Counted from the first letter of the stretch, positions 46,786-57,482 are shown. The stretch is DNA of 64,000 nucleotides from JAVVHE01 sp038238915 (GCA_038238915.1 JBBSFH010000006.1:62001-126000); one strand, 5' to 3'. Translations and numbers: made by a program. The notes: generated from the sequence alone by a model not told the origin.

Positions 46786-47226
46786 CTAGTTTGCCTGTGC
46801 GAGCAGCGGCATGATCCGCTTGCTGGCAAGCCCGGGAAGCTTCGCGCCCGCAGCCTTTGCAGCGGCGAGGTTGGGAGCCGGCCCCACATCCACGACCGCA
46901 ACCATGCCCATCGAGTAATGGGGCTGGCACTTCACGGCGTAGATACCGGGCTTGGTGACGGTGAGATCGACTTCCTTGTTGATCTGGCCAGCAACCTTGG
47001 GCACGCCAGCGGGCATCATGCCATCGATCGACTGCACGATGTGGCCGGGGTTGGTCGGCAGGAACTTGATCGTGTCGCCAACGCTCGCCTTAATGAACGC
47101 GGGCTCGAACACCATGTACTGGCCAGGCTGCGAGCCCTTGTTCTTCATCTGCACGGCGATGATTTTTGCGAACGCGGGTGAGACGACGCCGGTGAGGAGC
47201 GCGGCGGTGAGTAGCAGTGCACGCAT
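46786..47226 (-). CDS. Pseudoazurin
   Basis: A 146-residue periplasmic blue copper protein. Signal peptide LLLTAALLTGVVSPAFA, then the cupredoxin: HMV-type N-terminal strand (VQMKNKGSQPGQYMVFEPAFIKASVGDTIKFLP), the His ligand in GHIVQSI near residue 60 and the Cys-His-Met ligand loop CQPHYSMGM near 100. It donates electrons, typically to nitrite reductase or a cytochrome c peroxidase or oxidase. An inverted repeat with a long CG run lies in its upstream region. Confidence 0.93.
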   Translation of the reverse strand: MRALLLTAALLTGVVSPAFAKIIAVQMKNKGSQPGQYMVFEPAFIKASVGDTIKFLPTNPGHIVQSIDGMMPAGVPKVAGQINKEVDLTVTKPGIYAVKCQPHYSMGMVAVVDVGPAPNLAAAKAAGAKLPGLASKRIMPLLAQAN

Positions 47227-47338
47227 TATCGAAGGACTCCGTTGTTCAGGAAAGTACTGACCGGTGAAATGGCGCGCGCGCGCGCGAACGCAATGCGCAC
47301 CGGTCGAATAGCCGCAACCCGCATGGGTTAAAAGAAGG

Positions 47339-48049
47339 TCAGGCGGCCTTCGCTGCCTCGAAGCGGCGGTTCGCCTCGCTCCAGTTCAGCACCTGCCACC
47401 AGCCCTTGAGATAATCGGCGCGCTTGTTCTGGTGCTTCAGATAATAGGCGTGCTCCCACACGTCGTTGCCGATCACGACCGCGCCCTTATGCTCGGCTGC
47501 GTCCATCAGCGGGTTGTCCTGGTTGGGCGTGCTGCTGACGGCGAGCTTGCCGCCCGACCAGATCACCCACGCCCAGCCCGAGCCGAACCGGCCGACGCCG
47601 GCCGCGTTGAACTTCTCCTGCATCGCATCCACCGAGCCGAAGTCGGCCGCAATCTGGTCTCGCAATGCGCCCGAAGGCTCGCCGCCGTGGCCCGGTGCGG
47701 CCATCAGTTGCCAGAACAGGCTGTGGTTCCAATGCCCGCCCGCGTTGTTGCGCACCAACGGCGGCAGGGAACCCGCCTTGGCCACGATCTGCTCCAGCGT
47801 CAGCGAAGCCAGCGCCGGATCGGCCGCCACACCCTCGTTCAGCTTGTCCACATAGGCCTGATGGTGCTTGCCGTGGTGCAGCTCCATCGTATGAGTATCG
47901 ATCACCGGCTCGAGTGCGGCAGGCGCGTAGGGCAGCGGGGGTAGCGTGAAGGCCATGGGTTTCTCCTTGGGAGCGGAACGGGCGATCGCAGCGCCAATGG
48001 GAAGCGCGGCTGCGGCGAGCATGAGGCTGCGTCGATCGATCAACGTCAT
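47339..48049 (-). CDS. Exported Fe/Mn superoxide dismutase
   Basis: A 236-residue superoxide dismutase with a twin-arginine-like leader (LIDRRSLMLAAAALPIGAAI) ahead of the enzyme core, which starts near AFTLPPLPYAPAALEPVID. ATG 48049 follows GGAGG and includes the leader; the internal ATG 47957 would give the cytoplasmic form. Metal ligands lie in MELHHGKHHQAYVDKLN near 60, GGHWNHSLFWQLM near 110, and DVWEHAYYLKHQNKRADYL near 205 (DVWEHAYY). Probably removes superoxide outside the cytoplasm. Confidence 0.92.
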   Translation of the reverse strand: MTLIDRRSLMLAAAALPIGAAIARSAPKEKPMAFTLPPLPYAPAALEPVIDTHTMELHHGKHHQAYVDKLNEGVAADPALASLTLEQIVAKAGSLPPLVRNNAGGHWNHSLFWQLMAAPGHGGEPSGALRDQIAADFGSVDAMQEKFNAAGVGRFGSGWAWVIWSGGKLAVSSTPNQDNPLMDAAEHKGAVVIGNDVWEHAYYLKHQNKRADYLKGWWQVLNWSEANRRFEAAKAA

Positions 48050-48153
48050 AGGGGGCCTCCGGGGTGCACCGTTTCCTAGCGAGGCCACACGCCCGCGCCA
48101 AGCCGTCCCGTTGACCCATGCGATTCGCACCCCTAGGTCGCCATGGCGTGCGC

Positions 48154-48229
48154 GGGCCCTTAGCTCAGTCGGTAGAGCATCGGACTTTTAATCCGTTGGT
48201 CGCTGGTTCAAATCCAGCAGGGCCCACCA
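48154..48229 (+). tRNA. tRNA-Lys (UUU)
   Basis: A 76-base cloverleaf with encoded CCA. Acceptor arms GGGCCCT and AGGGCCC pair fully; the D-arm is AGCTCAGTCGGTAGAGC; the anticodon loop reads CTTTTAA with TTT at its centre; the T-arm is CTGGTTCAAATCCAG. No integrase or att-like duplication is seen beside it. Confidence 0.96.
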
Positions 48230-48248
48230 ACGCCATGAGCATCGCGGC

Positions 48249-48407
48249 ATGAAGAAAAACGCCAACGGCCCTCGACCCGCCAAAGCCGATCTGCCCGACA
48301 AGAACTGCGCGGCGTGCCAACGCCCCTTCGCGTGGCGCAAGAAATGGGCGCGCGATTGGGAGAAGGTGCGCTTCTGCTCGGATCGCTGCCGGGCGGCGGG
48401 CGGCTAA
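48249..48407 (+). CDS. DUF2256-family zinc-ribbon-like protein
   Basis: A 52-residue protein with the Cys pairs CAACQRPFAWRKKWARDWE and VRFCSDRCRAAGG, which form the C-x2-C and C-x3-C of the DUF2256 family. The strong WRKKWARDWE core identifies it. Function unknown. It starts 20 bases after tRNA-Lys. Confidence 0.9.
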   Translation: MKKNANGPRPAKADLPDKNCAACQRPFAWRKKWARDWEKVRFCSDRCRAAGG

Positions 48408-48448
48408 GGCGCTTTGCGGCGCGCCGCCGGACGCGGTAACGCTCGCGC

Positions 48449-49059
48449 ATGTTCACTGGCATCATCACCGACATCGGTCGCATCCGCAGCCTCGAACCAC
48501 GCGGCGATCTGCACGCGATCATCGAGACGCGCTATGATACGGCTGGCATCGCGCTTGGTGCGTCGATCGCGTGTTCGGGGCCGTGTTTGACGGTCGTGGA
48601 CAAGGGGGCGGACTGGTTCGCGGTCGACATCTCGGCCGAAACGCTGGGCCGAACGCCGCCCGGCTTCTGGATCGTCGGCAAGCGCCTCAACCTGGAACGC
48701 GCGCTGAAGGTTGGCGAGGAGCTCGGCGGGCACATCGTTTCGGGCCATGTCGATGGCATCGGAACCGTCGTGTCGATCGCACCCGAAGGCGACAGCCACC
48801 GCTGGACGATCGAGGCGCCTGCCGCAATCGCACCCTACCTCGCCCCCAAAGGTTCGGTCGCGGTCGATGGGGTTTCGCTCACCGTGAACACGGTCGAAGA
48901 TCTGCCCGGCGGGACCGCGCGCTTCGGCCTCAACATCATCCCACATACCGATCTGCACACCACATTGGGCGCGATGGTCGCGGGGGATGTGGTCAACCTC
49001 GAAATCGATACGCTCGCGCGCTATCTCGGCCGGATGACCGTCTACGCCCAGCTCACGAA

Positions 49060-49063
<4 letters not shown>
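48449..49063 (+). CDS. ribE: Riboflavin synthase (alpha subunit)
   Basis: Makes riboflavin by dismutating two lumazine molecules. The 204 residues show the family's tandem repeat: each half starts with an MFTGII-type strand and contains a GCSIAVNG-like segment (SIACSGPCLTVV in the first half, SVAVDGVSLTVN in the second), with the HIVSGHVDG motif near residue 92. First gene of ribE-ribBX-ribH, whose members overlap by GTGA. Confidence 0.96.
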
Positions 49064-50156
<1,093 letters not shown>

Positions 50157-50160
<4 letters not shown>

Positions 50161-50579
50161 CGCACGTGCTGATCGCCGAGGCGCGCTTCTATCCCGCGCT
50201 CGCGGACGCACTGCTCGAAGGCGCGCGCGCCGCGCTCGATATGGCCGGAGCGACGCACGAGACGGTCACCGTGCCCGGCGCGCTCGAAATCCCCGCCGCG
50301 ATCCAGCTCGCCGCATCGAGCGACCGTTTCCACGCCTATGTCGCGCTCGGCGTCGTCATCCGGGGCGAGACCTATCATTTCGAAGTGGTCGCCAATGAAA
50401 GCGCGCGCGCGATCATGGCCCTGACGCTCGATGGGCTTGCGGTGGGCAACGGCATCCTGACCGTGGAAACGGAAGCGCAAGCGTGGTCGCGTGCGCGGGC
50501 AAGCGAGGGAGACAAGGGCGGCGGCGCGGCGCGTGCGGCGCTGGCGCTCCTGGGCGTGGCGGAACGGTTCCGGTTTTAG
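50157..50579 (+). CDS. ribH: 6,7-dimethyl-8-ribityllumazine synthase
   Basis: Condenses DHBP with the pyrimidine intermediate to form lumazine. The 140 residues have EARFYPALADALLEGA, the VPGALEIPAAI substrate loop near residue 40, and ALGVVIRGETYHFEVVANESARAIMAL with the catalytic His near 80. Starts at GTG 50157 in a GTGA overlap. nusB, often next, is not present. Confidence 0.95.
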
Positions 50580-50585
50580 CCTCTC

Positions 50586-52253
50586 TCAATAGAGGCCATC
50601 GATCTCGCCGTGCGCGTCGACATGGATACGCTCGGCAGCGGGCGAGCGCGGCAGCCCGGGCATCGTCATGATGTCCCCGCAGATCGCGACGACGAATCCC
50701 GCTCCCGCAGCCAGCCGCACCTCGCGCACGGGGAGGATGTGGCCGGTCGGCGCGCCGAGCAGCGTGGGATCGGCGGAGAAGCTGTACTGCGTCTTGGCGA
50801 TGCACACCGGCAGATGCCCGAACCCCAGACCCTCCCACGCCGCAAGCTGATCGCGCACGCGCTTGGGCGCGGATACGCCGCCCGCGAGGTAGATGCGGTT
50901 GGCCACCGCTTCGATCTTCTCGAACAGCGGCAGCGCGTCTGGATAGAGCATCGTCACATGCGCCGATCCTGCATCGGCGAGCGCCACGACCTCCTCGGCC
51001 AGAGCGGTTGCACCCGCCCCGCCCTCTGCCCAGTGGCGGCACGAAAACGCGCGCACGCCGTGCGTGGCCGCGATTGCAACGATCGCCGCCGTCTCGGCCT
51101 CGGTGTCCGTCGCGAAATGGTTGATCGCAACCACCACGGGCACACCGAAGGCCCGCATATTATCGATATGGCGCGCCAGATTGGCCGCACCGCGCTCGAC
51201 CGCGGCCACATCCTGGATCGCCAGATCGGCCTTTCGCACTCCGCCCTGCATCTTGAGCGCGCGAACGGTGGCGACGATGACCGCCACATCGGGTGCCAGC
51301 CCGGACTGGCGGCATTTGATGTCGATGAACTTCTCCGCGCCAAGGTCCGCCCCGAACCCGGCTTCGGTGACGACATAATCGCCGAGCGAAAGCCCAAGGC
51401 GAGTGGCGACGACCGAGTTGCAGCCATGCGCGATATTGCCGAACGGACCGCCGTGGATGAGCGCCGGGTTGCCCTCGAGCGTCTGCACCAGATTGGGCCG
51501 GAACGCCTCGACGAGCAGCGCCGTCATCGCCCCATCCGCCTTCAGGTCGCGCGCGGTGATGGGATGATTGGCGCGCGTATAGGCCACCACGATCCGGCCG
51601 AGCCGCGCCTCCATCTCGGCGAGGTTTTCCGCGAGGCAGAAGATCGCCATCACCTCGGATGCGACGGTGATGTCGAAGCCGGATTCGCGCGGCGGGCCAT
51701 TGGCAGAGCCGCCCAGCCCCTGCACGGTCGCCCGCAGCGCGCGGTCGTTCATGTCGAGCACGCGCCGCCAGACGATGCGGCTCACATCGATTTCGAGCGC
51801 ATTGCCCCAGTGGATATGGTTGTCGAGCATTGCCGCGAGCAGATTATGCGCAGTCGAGATGGCGTGAAAATCGCCGGTGAAATGCAGGTTGATCTCGGTC
51901 ATCGGCGCAACCTGCGCGTGGCCGCCGCCCGTCGCCCCGCCCTTCTGGCCGAAGCAGGGACCAAGCGAGGGTTCGCGCAGGCACAGTACCGCGCGCCGGC
52001 CGATCAGGTTAAGCGCGTCCGCCAGCCCGACCGACGTGGTCGTCTTGCCCTCGCCAGCCGGGGTCGGGCTGATCGCGGTGACAAGGATGAGGCGGCCTGG
52101 GGGGCGGGACGAGGTGCCGAGCGCACCAAAATCGATCTTGGCCTTGTATCGGCCGTAGGGGATGAGGGCTGCGTCTTCGATGGCGAGCCGCGCGGCGATC
52201 TCCCCGATTGGGCGAAGCTGAACGGTCCGGGCGATTTCGATATCGGTTGGCAC
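50586..52253 (-). CDS. fhs: Formate-tetrahydrofolate ligase
   Basis: ATP-dependent enzyme that makes 10-formyl-THF from formate. 555 residues from GTG 52253. The P-loop-like ATP motif is ISPTPAGEGKTTTSVGLADAL near residue 65, followed by LREPSLGPCFGQKGGATGGG near 95 and the GGPFGNIAHGCNSV block near 270, plus AEAGFGADLGAEKFID near 315. It is convergent with ribH and divergent from the helicase gene. Confidence 0.97.
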   Translation of the reverse strand: MPTDIEIARTVQLRPIGEIAARLAIEDAALIPYGRYKAKIDFGALGTSSRPPGRLILVTAISPTPAGEGKTTTSVGLADALNLIGRRAVLCLREPSLGPCFGQKGGATGGGHAQVAPMTEINLHFTGDFHAISTAHNLLAAMLDNHIHWGNALEIDVSRIVWRRVLDMNDRALRATVQGLGGSANGPPRESGFDITVASEVMAIFCLAENLAEMEARLGRIVVAYTRANHPITARDLKADGAMTALLVEAFRPNLVQTLEGNPALIHGGPFGNIAHGCNSVVATRLGLSLGDYVVTEAGFGADLGAEKFIDIKCRQSGLAPDVAVIVATVRALKMQGGVRKADLAIQDVAAVERGAANLARHIDNMRAFGVPVVVAINHFATDTEAETAAIVAIAATHGVRAFSCRHWAEGGAGATALAEEVVALADAGSAHVTMLYPDALPLFEKIEAVANRIYLAGGVSAPKRVRDQLAAWEGLGFGHLPVCIAKTQYSFSADPTLLGAPTGHILPVREVRLAAGAGFVVAICGDIMTMPGLPRSPAAERIHVDAHGEIDGLY

Positions 52254-52319
52254 GCGGTGATCCTAACCGGGGGCCGAAGTTCATGCCAGCCACAAGCCGA
52301 TCGCGGGCCGCCGCCCTAC

Positions 52320-54728
52320 ATGGCCCCGGTGTCGCTCCCCTCCCCCATCTCCGCCTGGCTCGCCACACGCGGCTGGACGCTCCGCCGCCATCAGGCCGAA
52401 ATGCTCGCGGCCTCGGGCGAGCACCGGCTGCTCGTGGCCACCACGGGCGCGGGCAAGACGCTTTCGGGCTTCCTGCCCACGCTCGCCGCCCTGATCGCCG
52501 CGCCGCAGGACGGGCTGCACACACTCTACGTCAGTCCGCTGAAGGCGCTCGCGGTCGATGTGCGGCGCAACCTGCTCTTGCCGATCGAGGAGATGGGTCT
52601 TTCCATCACCGTCGAGACCCGCACCGGGGACACACCCGCCGATCGCAAGGCGCGGCAGCGCGCCAAGCCGCCCAACATCCTGCTGACCACGCCCGAATCG
52701 CTCTCGCTTCTGATCGCGTCGGACGATAGCGCGCGCTTCTTCGCGGGCGTGCGAACCATCGTCATCGACGAGGTCCACGCGTTCGCCACCGGCAAGCGCG
52801 GCGATCTGCTAGCGCTAGCGATGGCACGGCTGCAGCGCCTTGCGCCCGGCCTCGTGCGCGTGGCGCTGTCGGCGACCGTCGCCGATCCGCAGGCGTATCG
52901 CCGCTGGCTCTCGCCCACGGTGCGCGCGGACGATGTGCGCCTGATCGTCGGCGAAGCCGGTGCGCCACCAGACGTATCGATCCTGCTTCCCGAGGGGCGC
53001 GTGCCATGGTCGGGCCATTCGGGGCGATATGCGGCAGCGCAGGTGCTGGACGAGATCGCGGCGCACAAAACCAGCCTGATCTTCTGCAACACGCGAAGTC
53101 TGGCCGAACTTATTTTCCAAGACTTGTGGGCAGTTAATGCCGAGCATCTCCCAATCGGCATCCACCACGGCAGTCTCGCGATCGAGGCGCGGCGCAAGGT
53201 GGAGAATGCGATGGCGGACGGGCGGCTGCGTGGGCTGGTCGCCACCGCGAGCCTCGATCTGGGCGTGGATTGGGGCAATGTCGACCTTGTGGTGCAGATG
53301 GGCGCGCCCAAGGGCTCTTCACGGATGCTGCAGCGCATTGGCCGCGCCAACCACCGGCTCGATGAACCCAGCAAGGCGCTGATCGTGCCGGGCAACCGCT
53401 TCGAATATCTCGAAGCGCAGGCAGCATTGGATGCGGTCAACGAGGGCGCGCTCGATCCCGACATCTTCCGTCCCGGCGCATTGGACGTGCTCGCGCAGCA
53501 CATCATGGCGCTCGCCATCGCGGGGCCTTTTACCGGCGACGAGCTTTACGACGAGATCACGTCCGCCGCCCCCTACGCAGCCCTCGACCGCGAGACGCTG
53601 GAGCGCGTCCTCCAGTTCGTCAGCGACGGCGGCTATGCGCTCAAGGCCTACGACCGCTTCCGCCGCATCACGCTCGGTCCGGACGGCCGCTGGCGAGTCA
53701 CCCACCCGCGCTTCATCCGCCAGCACCGCGAGAACGCGGGCGTGATCATCGACGCGCCCGTCCTCAACGTCCGCTTCAAAAACGGCCGCAGGCTGGGCAC
53801 GGTCGAGGAATTCTTCGCCTCCACGCTGCGCCCTGGCGATACCTTCTTCTTCAGCGGCCTATCCCTCGAAGTCGACCGCATGGAGGGCACCGATCTCCTC
53901 GTCCACGCAACCTCCAGGCCCGCGCGCATCCCCACCTACGTCGGCACTCGCCTCGCGCTCTCCACCGCGCTCGCGGACCGCGTGCGCCATTTCCTGCACG
54001 AGCGCGATCAATGGCGGCGTTTCCCGCCGGACGTGCGTGAATGGCTGGAAGTGCAGCAACTGCGCAGCCGCATCCCTGCACCCGGCGAACTGCTCGTCGA
54101 GACCTTCCCGCTGAAGGGCCGCCACTACATGGTCGCCTATAGTTTCGAGGGGTGGAACGCGCATCAGGCGCTCGGCATGTTGCTTACGCGGCGCATGGAG
54201 ACGGCGGGGATGAAACCGCTTGGCTTCGTCAGCAACGATTATGCGCTCGCCTGCTATGGTCTGGAACCCATCACCGATCCGGGCGCGCTTCTATCGGCCG
54301 ACATATTGGAGGACGAGTTCAAGGCTTGGGTGGAAGAGTCGAGCCTGTTGAAACGCGCTTTCCGTGAGGTCGCCATCATCGGCGGCCTGATCGAGCGCCA
54401 GCAGACGGGGCAGCGCAAGACCGGCCGCGCGCTCACCATCTCCACCGATCTGATCTACGATGTGCTGCGTCGCCATGAGCCAGGCCACCTGCTGCTGCGC
54501 GCCGCATGGGACGATGCACGCGCGCGCCTGACCGATGTCGGCCGCCTCGCCGATCTGATGGACCGCGCTGCGGGCACGCTCGTCCACGTCGATCTCCCGC
54601 GCGTCTCGCCGCTCGCGGTCCCGGTACTGGTGCTGATCGGGCGCGAAAGCGTGGCGAGCGGAACAGTGGATGACGAACTGCTGATCGAAGCCGAAAGCCT
54701 CGCAGCGGAGGCGATGCGCGTGGATTAG
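52320..54728 (+). CDS. Lhr-like DEXH box helicase (ligase-associated type)
   Basis: An 802-residue helicase of the Lhr core family, the type often found with an ATP-dependent DNA ligase and a nuclease. ATG 52320. Motif I LLVATTGAGKTLSGF near residue 40, motif II VIDEVHAF near 150, motif III RVALSATVADP near 180, motif VI QRIGRANHRLD near 345, then the winged-helix and Lhr C-terminal domain (YSFEGWNAHQALGMLLTRRME near 605). The usual ligase and exonuclease partners are not in this window. Confidence 0.9.
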   Translation: MAPVSLPSPISAWLATRGWTLRRHQAEMLAASGEHRLLVATTGAGKTLSGFLPTLAALIAAPQDGLHTLYVSPLKALAVDVRRNLLLPIEEMGLSITVETRTGDTPADRKARQRAKPPNILLTTPESLSLLIASDDSARFFAGVRTIVIDEVHAFATGKRGDLLALAMARLQRLAPGLVRVALSATVADPQAYRRWLSPTVRADDVRLIVGEAGAPPDVSILLPEGRVPWSGHSGRYAAAQVLDEIAAHKTSLIFCNTRSLAELIFQDLWAVNAEHLPIGIHHGSLAIEARRKVENAMADGRLRGLVATASLDLGVDWGNVDLVVQMGAPKGSSRMLQRIGRANHRLDEPSKALIVPGNRFEYLEAQAALDAVNEGALDPDIFRPGALDVLAQHIMALAIAGPFTGDELYDEITSAAPYAALDRETLERVLQFVSDGGYALKAYDRFRRITLGPDGRWRVTHPRFIRQHRENAGVIIDAPVLNVRFKNGRRLGTVEEFFASTLRPGDTFFFSGLSLEVDRMEGTDLLVHATSRPARIPTYVGTRLALSTALADRVRHFLHERDQWRRFPPDVREWLEVQQLRSRIPAPGELLVETFPLKGRHYMVAYSFEGWNAHQALGMLLTRRMETAGMKPLGFVSNDYALACYGLEPITDPGALLSADILEDEFKAWVEESSLLKRAFREVAIIGGLIERQQTGQRKTGRALTISTDLIYDVLRRHEPGHLLLRAAWDDARARLTDVGRLADLMDRAAGTLVHVDLPRVSPLAVPVLVLIGRESVASGTVDDELLIEAESLAAEAMRVD

Positions 54729-54853
54729 TGCGGACGCGCAAACACGGCCTCGTCAGTTCTTGCCCATGCATCAAACGGTGGCCTCGCTTGCGCGCGACAA
54801 ACCGTGAAGGTGCTCCTATATCCAGACGATCTTCTTCCGGATCGATCGCCTGC

Positions 54854-56314
54854 ATGCCTAGTCCGCCGCCGTCCGATGACGACGATCACCTGCACGAGGA
54901 ATGCGGCGTGTTCGGCGTCCATGGTGCCGAATCCGCCGCCGCGCTCACCGCGCTCGGGCTGCATGCGCTGCAGCATCGCGGGCAGGAGGCGGCCGGGATC
55001 AGCAGTTTCGATGGCCAGGGATTCCACAGCCACCGCGCGCTGGGGCACGTTGCAGGCAATTTCGATAGCGATGCGGTGATCCGGCGGCTGCCCGGCAATC
55101 AGGCGATCGGCCACAATCGCTATTCGACCACGGGGGAGACCGCGCTTCGCAACGTGCAGCCGCTCTTCGCCGAACTTGCGAGCGGCGGCGTTGCGGTCGC
55201 GCACAATGGCAATCTGTCGAACGCGCTGACGCTACGGCACGATCTCGTCCAGCGCGGATCGATCTTCCAGTCGACGTCTGACACCGAGGTATTCATCCAC
55301 CTCGTCGCCACCTCGCGCGCGCGCACGCTCACCGATCGGCTGATCGATGCGCTGCGTGCGGTGGAAGGTGCCTACAGCCTCGTGGTGCTGACGAACCAGG
55401 GCATGTTCGGCGTGCGCGATCCGCTCGGCGTGCGACCGCTGGTGCTGGGCCAGCTCGGCGATGCGTGGATCCTCGCATCCGAAACCGTGGCGCTCGATGT
55501 TGTGGGTGCGACCTTCATCCGCTCGATCGATCCGGGCGAGATCGTGCACATCACTGCCGCCGGGATCGAATCGATCCGCCCCTTCCGCCCCTTGCGCCCG
55601 CGTCCGTGCATTTTCGAGCATGTCTATTTCAGCCGCCCCGATTCGATCGTGGACGGAGACAGCGTTTACGGCGTGCGCAAGCGCATCGGCGCCGAACTCT
55701 CGCGCGAATCGCCGGTGGTGGCCGATCTGGTGGTGCCGGTCCCCGATAGCGGCACCCCCGCCGCGCTCGGTTTCGCGCAGGCGAGTGGCATTCCATTCGA
55801 GCTCGGCATCATCCGCAGCCACTATGTCGGCCGTACCTTCATCCAGCCCGGCGACGGCGTGCGCAATCTGGGTGTCAAGCTCAAACACAACGCCAACCGC
55901 CCACTGATCGAGGGCAAGCGCCTCGTGCTGGTGGACGACAGTATCGTTCGCGGCACCACGTCGCTCAAAATCGTGACCATGCTCCGTGAGGCGGGCGCGG
56001 CCGAGGTCCACATGCGCATCGCCTCGCCGCCGACACGCCACTCGTGCTTTTACGGGGTGGACACGCCCGAACGCGCCAAGCTGCTCGCAGCCCAGATGGA
56101 CGTGGCGGCGATGGCCGAGTTCATCAAGGCGGACAGCCTCGCCTTCCTCTCGATCGACGGCCTCTACCGCGCTTTGGGAGAGGCGGGGCGCGACGACGCC
56201 GGTCCGACCCGCTGCGACGCGTGCTTTACTGGCGACTACCCGACGCGCCTGACCGATCAGGAGGAGGCAGACCCGTTCGATCAACTGCCCTTGCTTGCCG
56301 AGCACGTCGTCTGA
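54854..56314 (+). CDS. purF: Amidophosphoribosyltransferase
   Basis: First step of de novo purine synthesis. The 486-residue protein starts at ATG 54854 with a short propeptide before catalytic Cys17 (LHEECGVFGVHG). Marks are the glutamine-amidotransferase HNRYSTTGETALRNVQPL near 85 and the PRPP motif RLVLVDDSIVRGTTS near 355, with the inserted VPVPDSGTPAALGFAQASG region. The frame is open upstream to 54728, but the extra part does not match the family. Confidence 0.96.
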   Translation: MPSPPPSDDDDHLHEECGVFGVHGAESAAALTALGLHALQHRGQEAAGISSFDGQGFHSHRALGHVAGNFDSDAVIRRLPGNQAIGHNRYSTTGETALRNVQPLFAELASGGVAVAHNGNLSNALTLRHDLVQRGSIFQSTSDTEVFIHLVATSRARTLTDRLIDALRAVEGAYSLVVLTNQGMFGVRDPLGVRPLVLGQLGDAWILASETVALDVVGATFIRSIDPGEIVHITAAGIESIRPFRPLRPRPCIFEHVYFSRPDSIVDGDSVYGVRKRIGAELSRESPVVADLVVPVPDSGTPAALGFAQASGIPFELGIIRSHYVGRTFIQPGDGVRNLGVKLKHNANRPLIEGKRLVLVDDSIVRGTTSLKIVTMLREAGAAEVHMRIASPPTRHSCFYGVDTPERAKLLAAQMDVAAMAEFIKADSLAFLSIDGLYRALGEAGRDDAGPTRCDACFTGDYPTRLTDQEEADPFDQLPLLAEHVV

Positions 56315-56387
56315 ACGCGTCCTGACGCTGCTTGACGGTGCGTCCGCGCCGGTGCGACAGACGTCGGCGATGGATGGAGGATCGATC

Positions 56388-56744
56388 ATGACGACGCTCG
56401 AACTCGCGAACGCAGTCGCTGAATTGTGCCGTGAAGGCCGCTTCGGCGAAGCGCAGGATAAATATTGGTCCGATTCGATCGTCGCGATCGAAGCGATGGA
56501 TGGCCCGATGGCGCGCCTTGAAGGACGCGCGGCGGTGCAGCCCAAGCTCGATTGGTGGAGCGCCAACCACGAAGTGCATGGCATCACCGTAGAAGGCCCG
56601 TTCGTGTGCCACGACGAATTTGCCCTGATCATGGACATGGACGTGACGCCCAAGGATCAGGCGCGCATGAAAATGCGCGAGTTTGTTACTTACAAGACCG
56701 CAGACGGCAAGATTATCGAGGAACGCTATTTTTACGCCATGTAA
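56388..56744 (+). CDS. SnoaL-like (NTF2 fold) protein
   Basis: A 118-residue protein of the SnoaL-like NTF2 superfamily: ELANAVAELCREGRFGEAQDKYWSDSIVAIEAMDG, then GRAAVQPKLDWWSANHEVHGI and closing REFVTYKTADGKIIEERYFY. ATG 56388 has GGAGG upstream. No catalytic residues can be assigned; these domains bind small ligands or act as isomerases. Sits between purF and an SDR gene. Confidence 0.87.
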   Translation: MTTLELANAVAELCREGRFGEAQDKYWSDSIVAIEAMDGPMARLEGRAAVQPKLDWWSANHEVHGITVEGPFVCHDEFALIMDMDVTPKDQARMKMREFVTYKTADGKIIEERYFYAM

Positions 56745-56768
56745 TAACGCGCGCACGCCCGTGACCGC

Positions 56769-57482
56769 GTGACCGATCTACCGCTTGCGGGCTGTATTGC
56801 GCTTGTTACCGGTGCTTCGCGCGGTATCGGCAACGCCACCGCACGCGCGCTTGCGGCTGCAGGCGCGCATGTGGTGCTGACCGCACGCACGCAGGGCGGG
56901 CTGATCGAGGCGGACGATGCGATCACGGCAGCGGGCGGATCGGCCACCATTGCCCAGCTCGATCTCAACGACGGCGAGGGCGTGGACCGGCTCGGTGCGG
57001 CGATCGGCGCGCGTTGGGGGCGGCTCGACATTCTCGTGCTGAACGCAGCGATGCTCGGCCCGCTCACCCCGGTCGCGCACGGCGATCCGGGCGAGGTCGC
57101 CGAACTGTTCGCGCTGAACGTGCTGGCGCAGCAACGGCTGCTGCGCGCGTGCGATCCCTGGCTGCGCGCGGCTCTGGGGGGCCGAGTGATCGCGGTCACA
57201 TCGTCGGTGGCAACACGGCCGCGCGCCTATTGGGGGCTGTACGCCGCTAGCAAGGCCGCACTCGAGGCGCTGATCCTCGCCTATGCGGACGAGACCGCCA
57301 ACATCGGCAACGTGCGCGCCGCCATCATCAATCCCGGCCCGACCGCGACCGCGATGCGCGCGCGCGCTTATCCGGGCGAAGACGCGGCGACGCTCAAGGG
57401 GCCGGACGCGGTGGCGGCGCGGATCGCAGCATTGCTCAGCGAGGATTTCGAGACGGGCGCACGGATCGAGGTTCGTTCCTAG
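56769..57482 (+). CDS. Short-chain dehydrogenase/reductase
   Basis: A 237-residue classical SDR. NAD(P)-binding TGASRGIGNATARAL near residue 14, the NAA(G/M) motif LVLNAAML near 94, catalytic Ser in VTSSVAT near 145 and the YAASK motif near 158. The substrate is not readable; it resembles SDRs used in fatty acid or aromatic metabolism. GTG 56769 start. Confidence 0.92.
   Translation: MTDLPLAGCIALVTGASRGIGNATARALAAAGAHVVLTARTQGGLIEADDAITAAGGSATIAQLDLNDGEGVDRLGAAIGARWGRLDILVLNAAMLGPLTPVAHGDPGEVAELFALNVLAQQRLLRACDPWLRAALGGRVIAVTSSVATRPRAYWGLYAASKAALEALILAYADETANIGNVRAAIINPGPTATAMRARAYPGEDAATLKGPDAVAARIAALLSEDFETGARIEVRS

Noticed and set aside
48154..48407. Integration site at tRNA-Lys
   Set aside because: No integrase, no repeated tRNA 3' end and no island follow; riboflavin genes continue.
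50610..52319. A long plus-strand open frame antisense to fhs, continuous with the helicase gene
   Set aside because: Its composition is shadow-like, and the helicase family starts at ATG 52320. fhs on the minus strand is a complete known enzyme.
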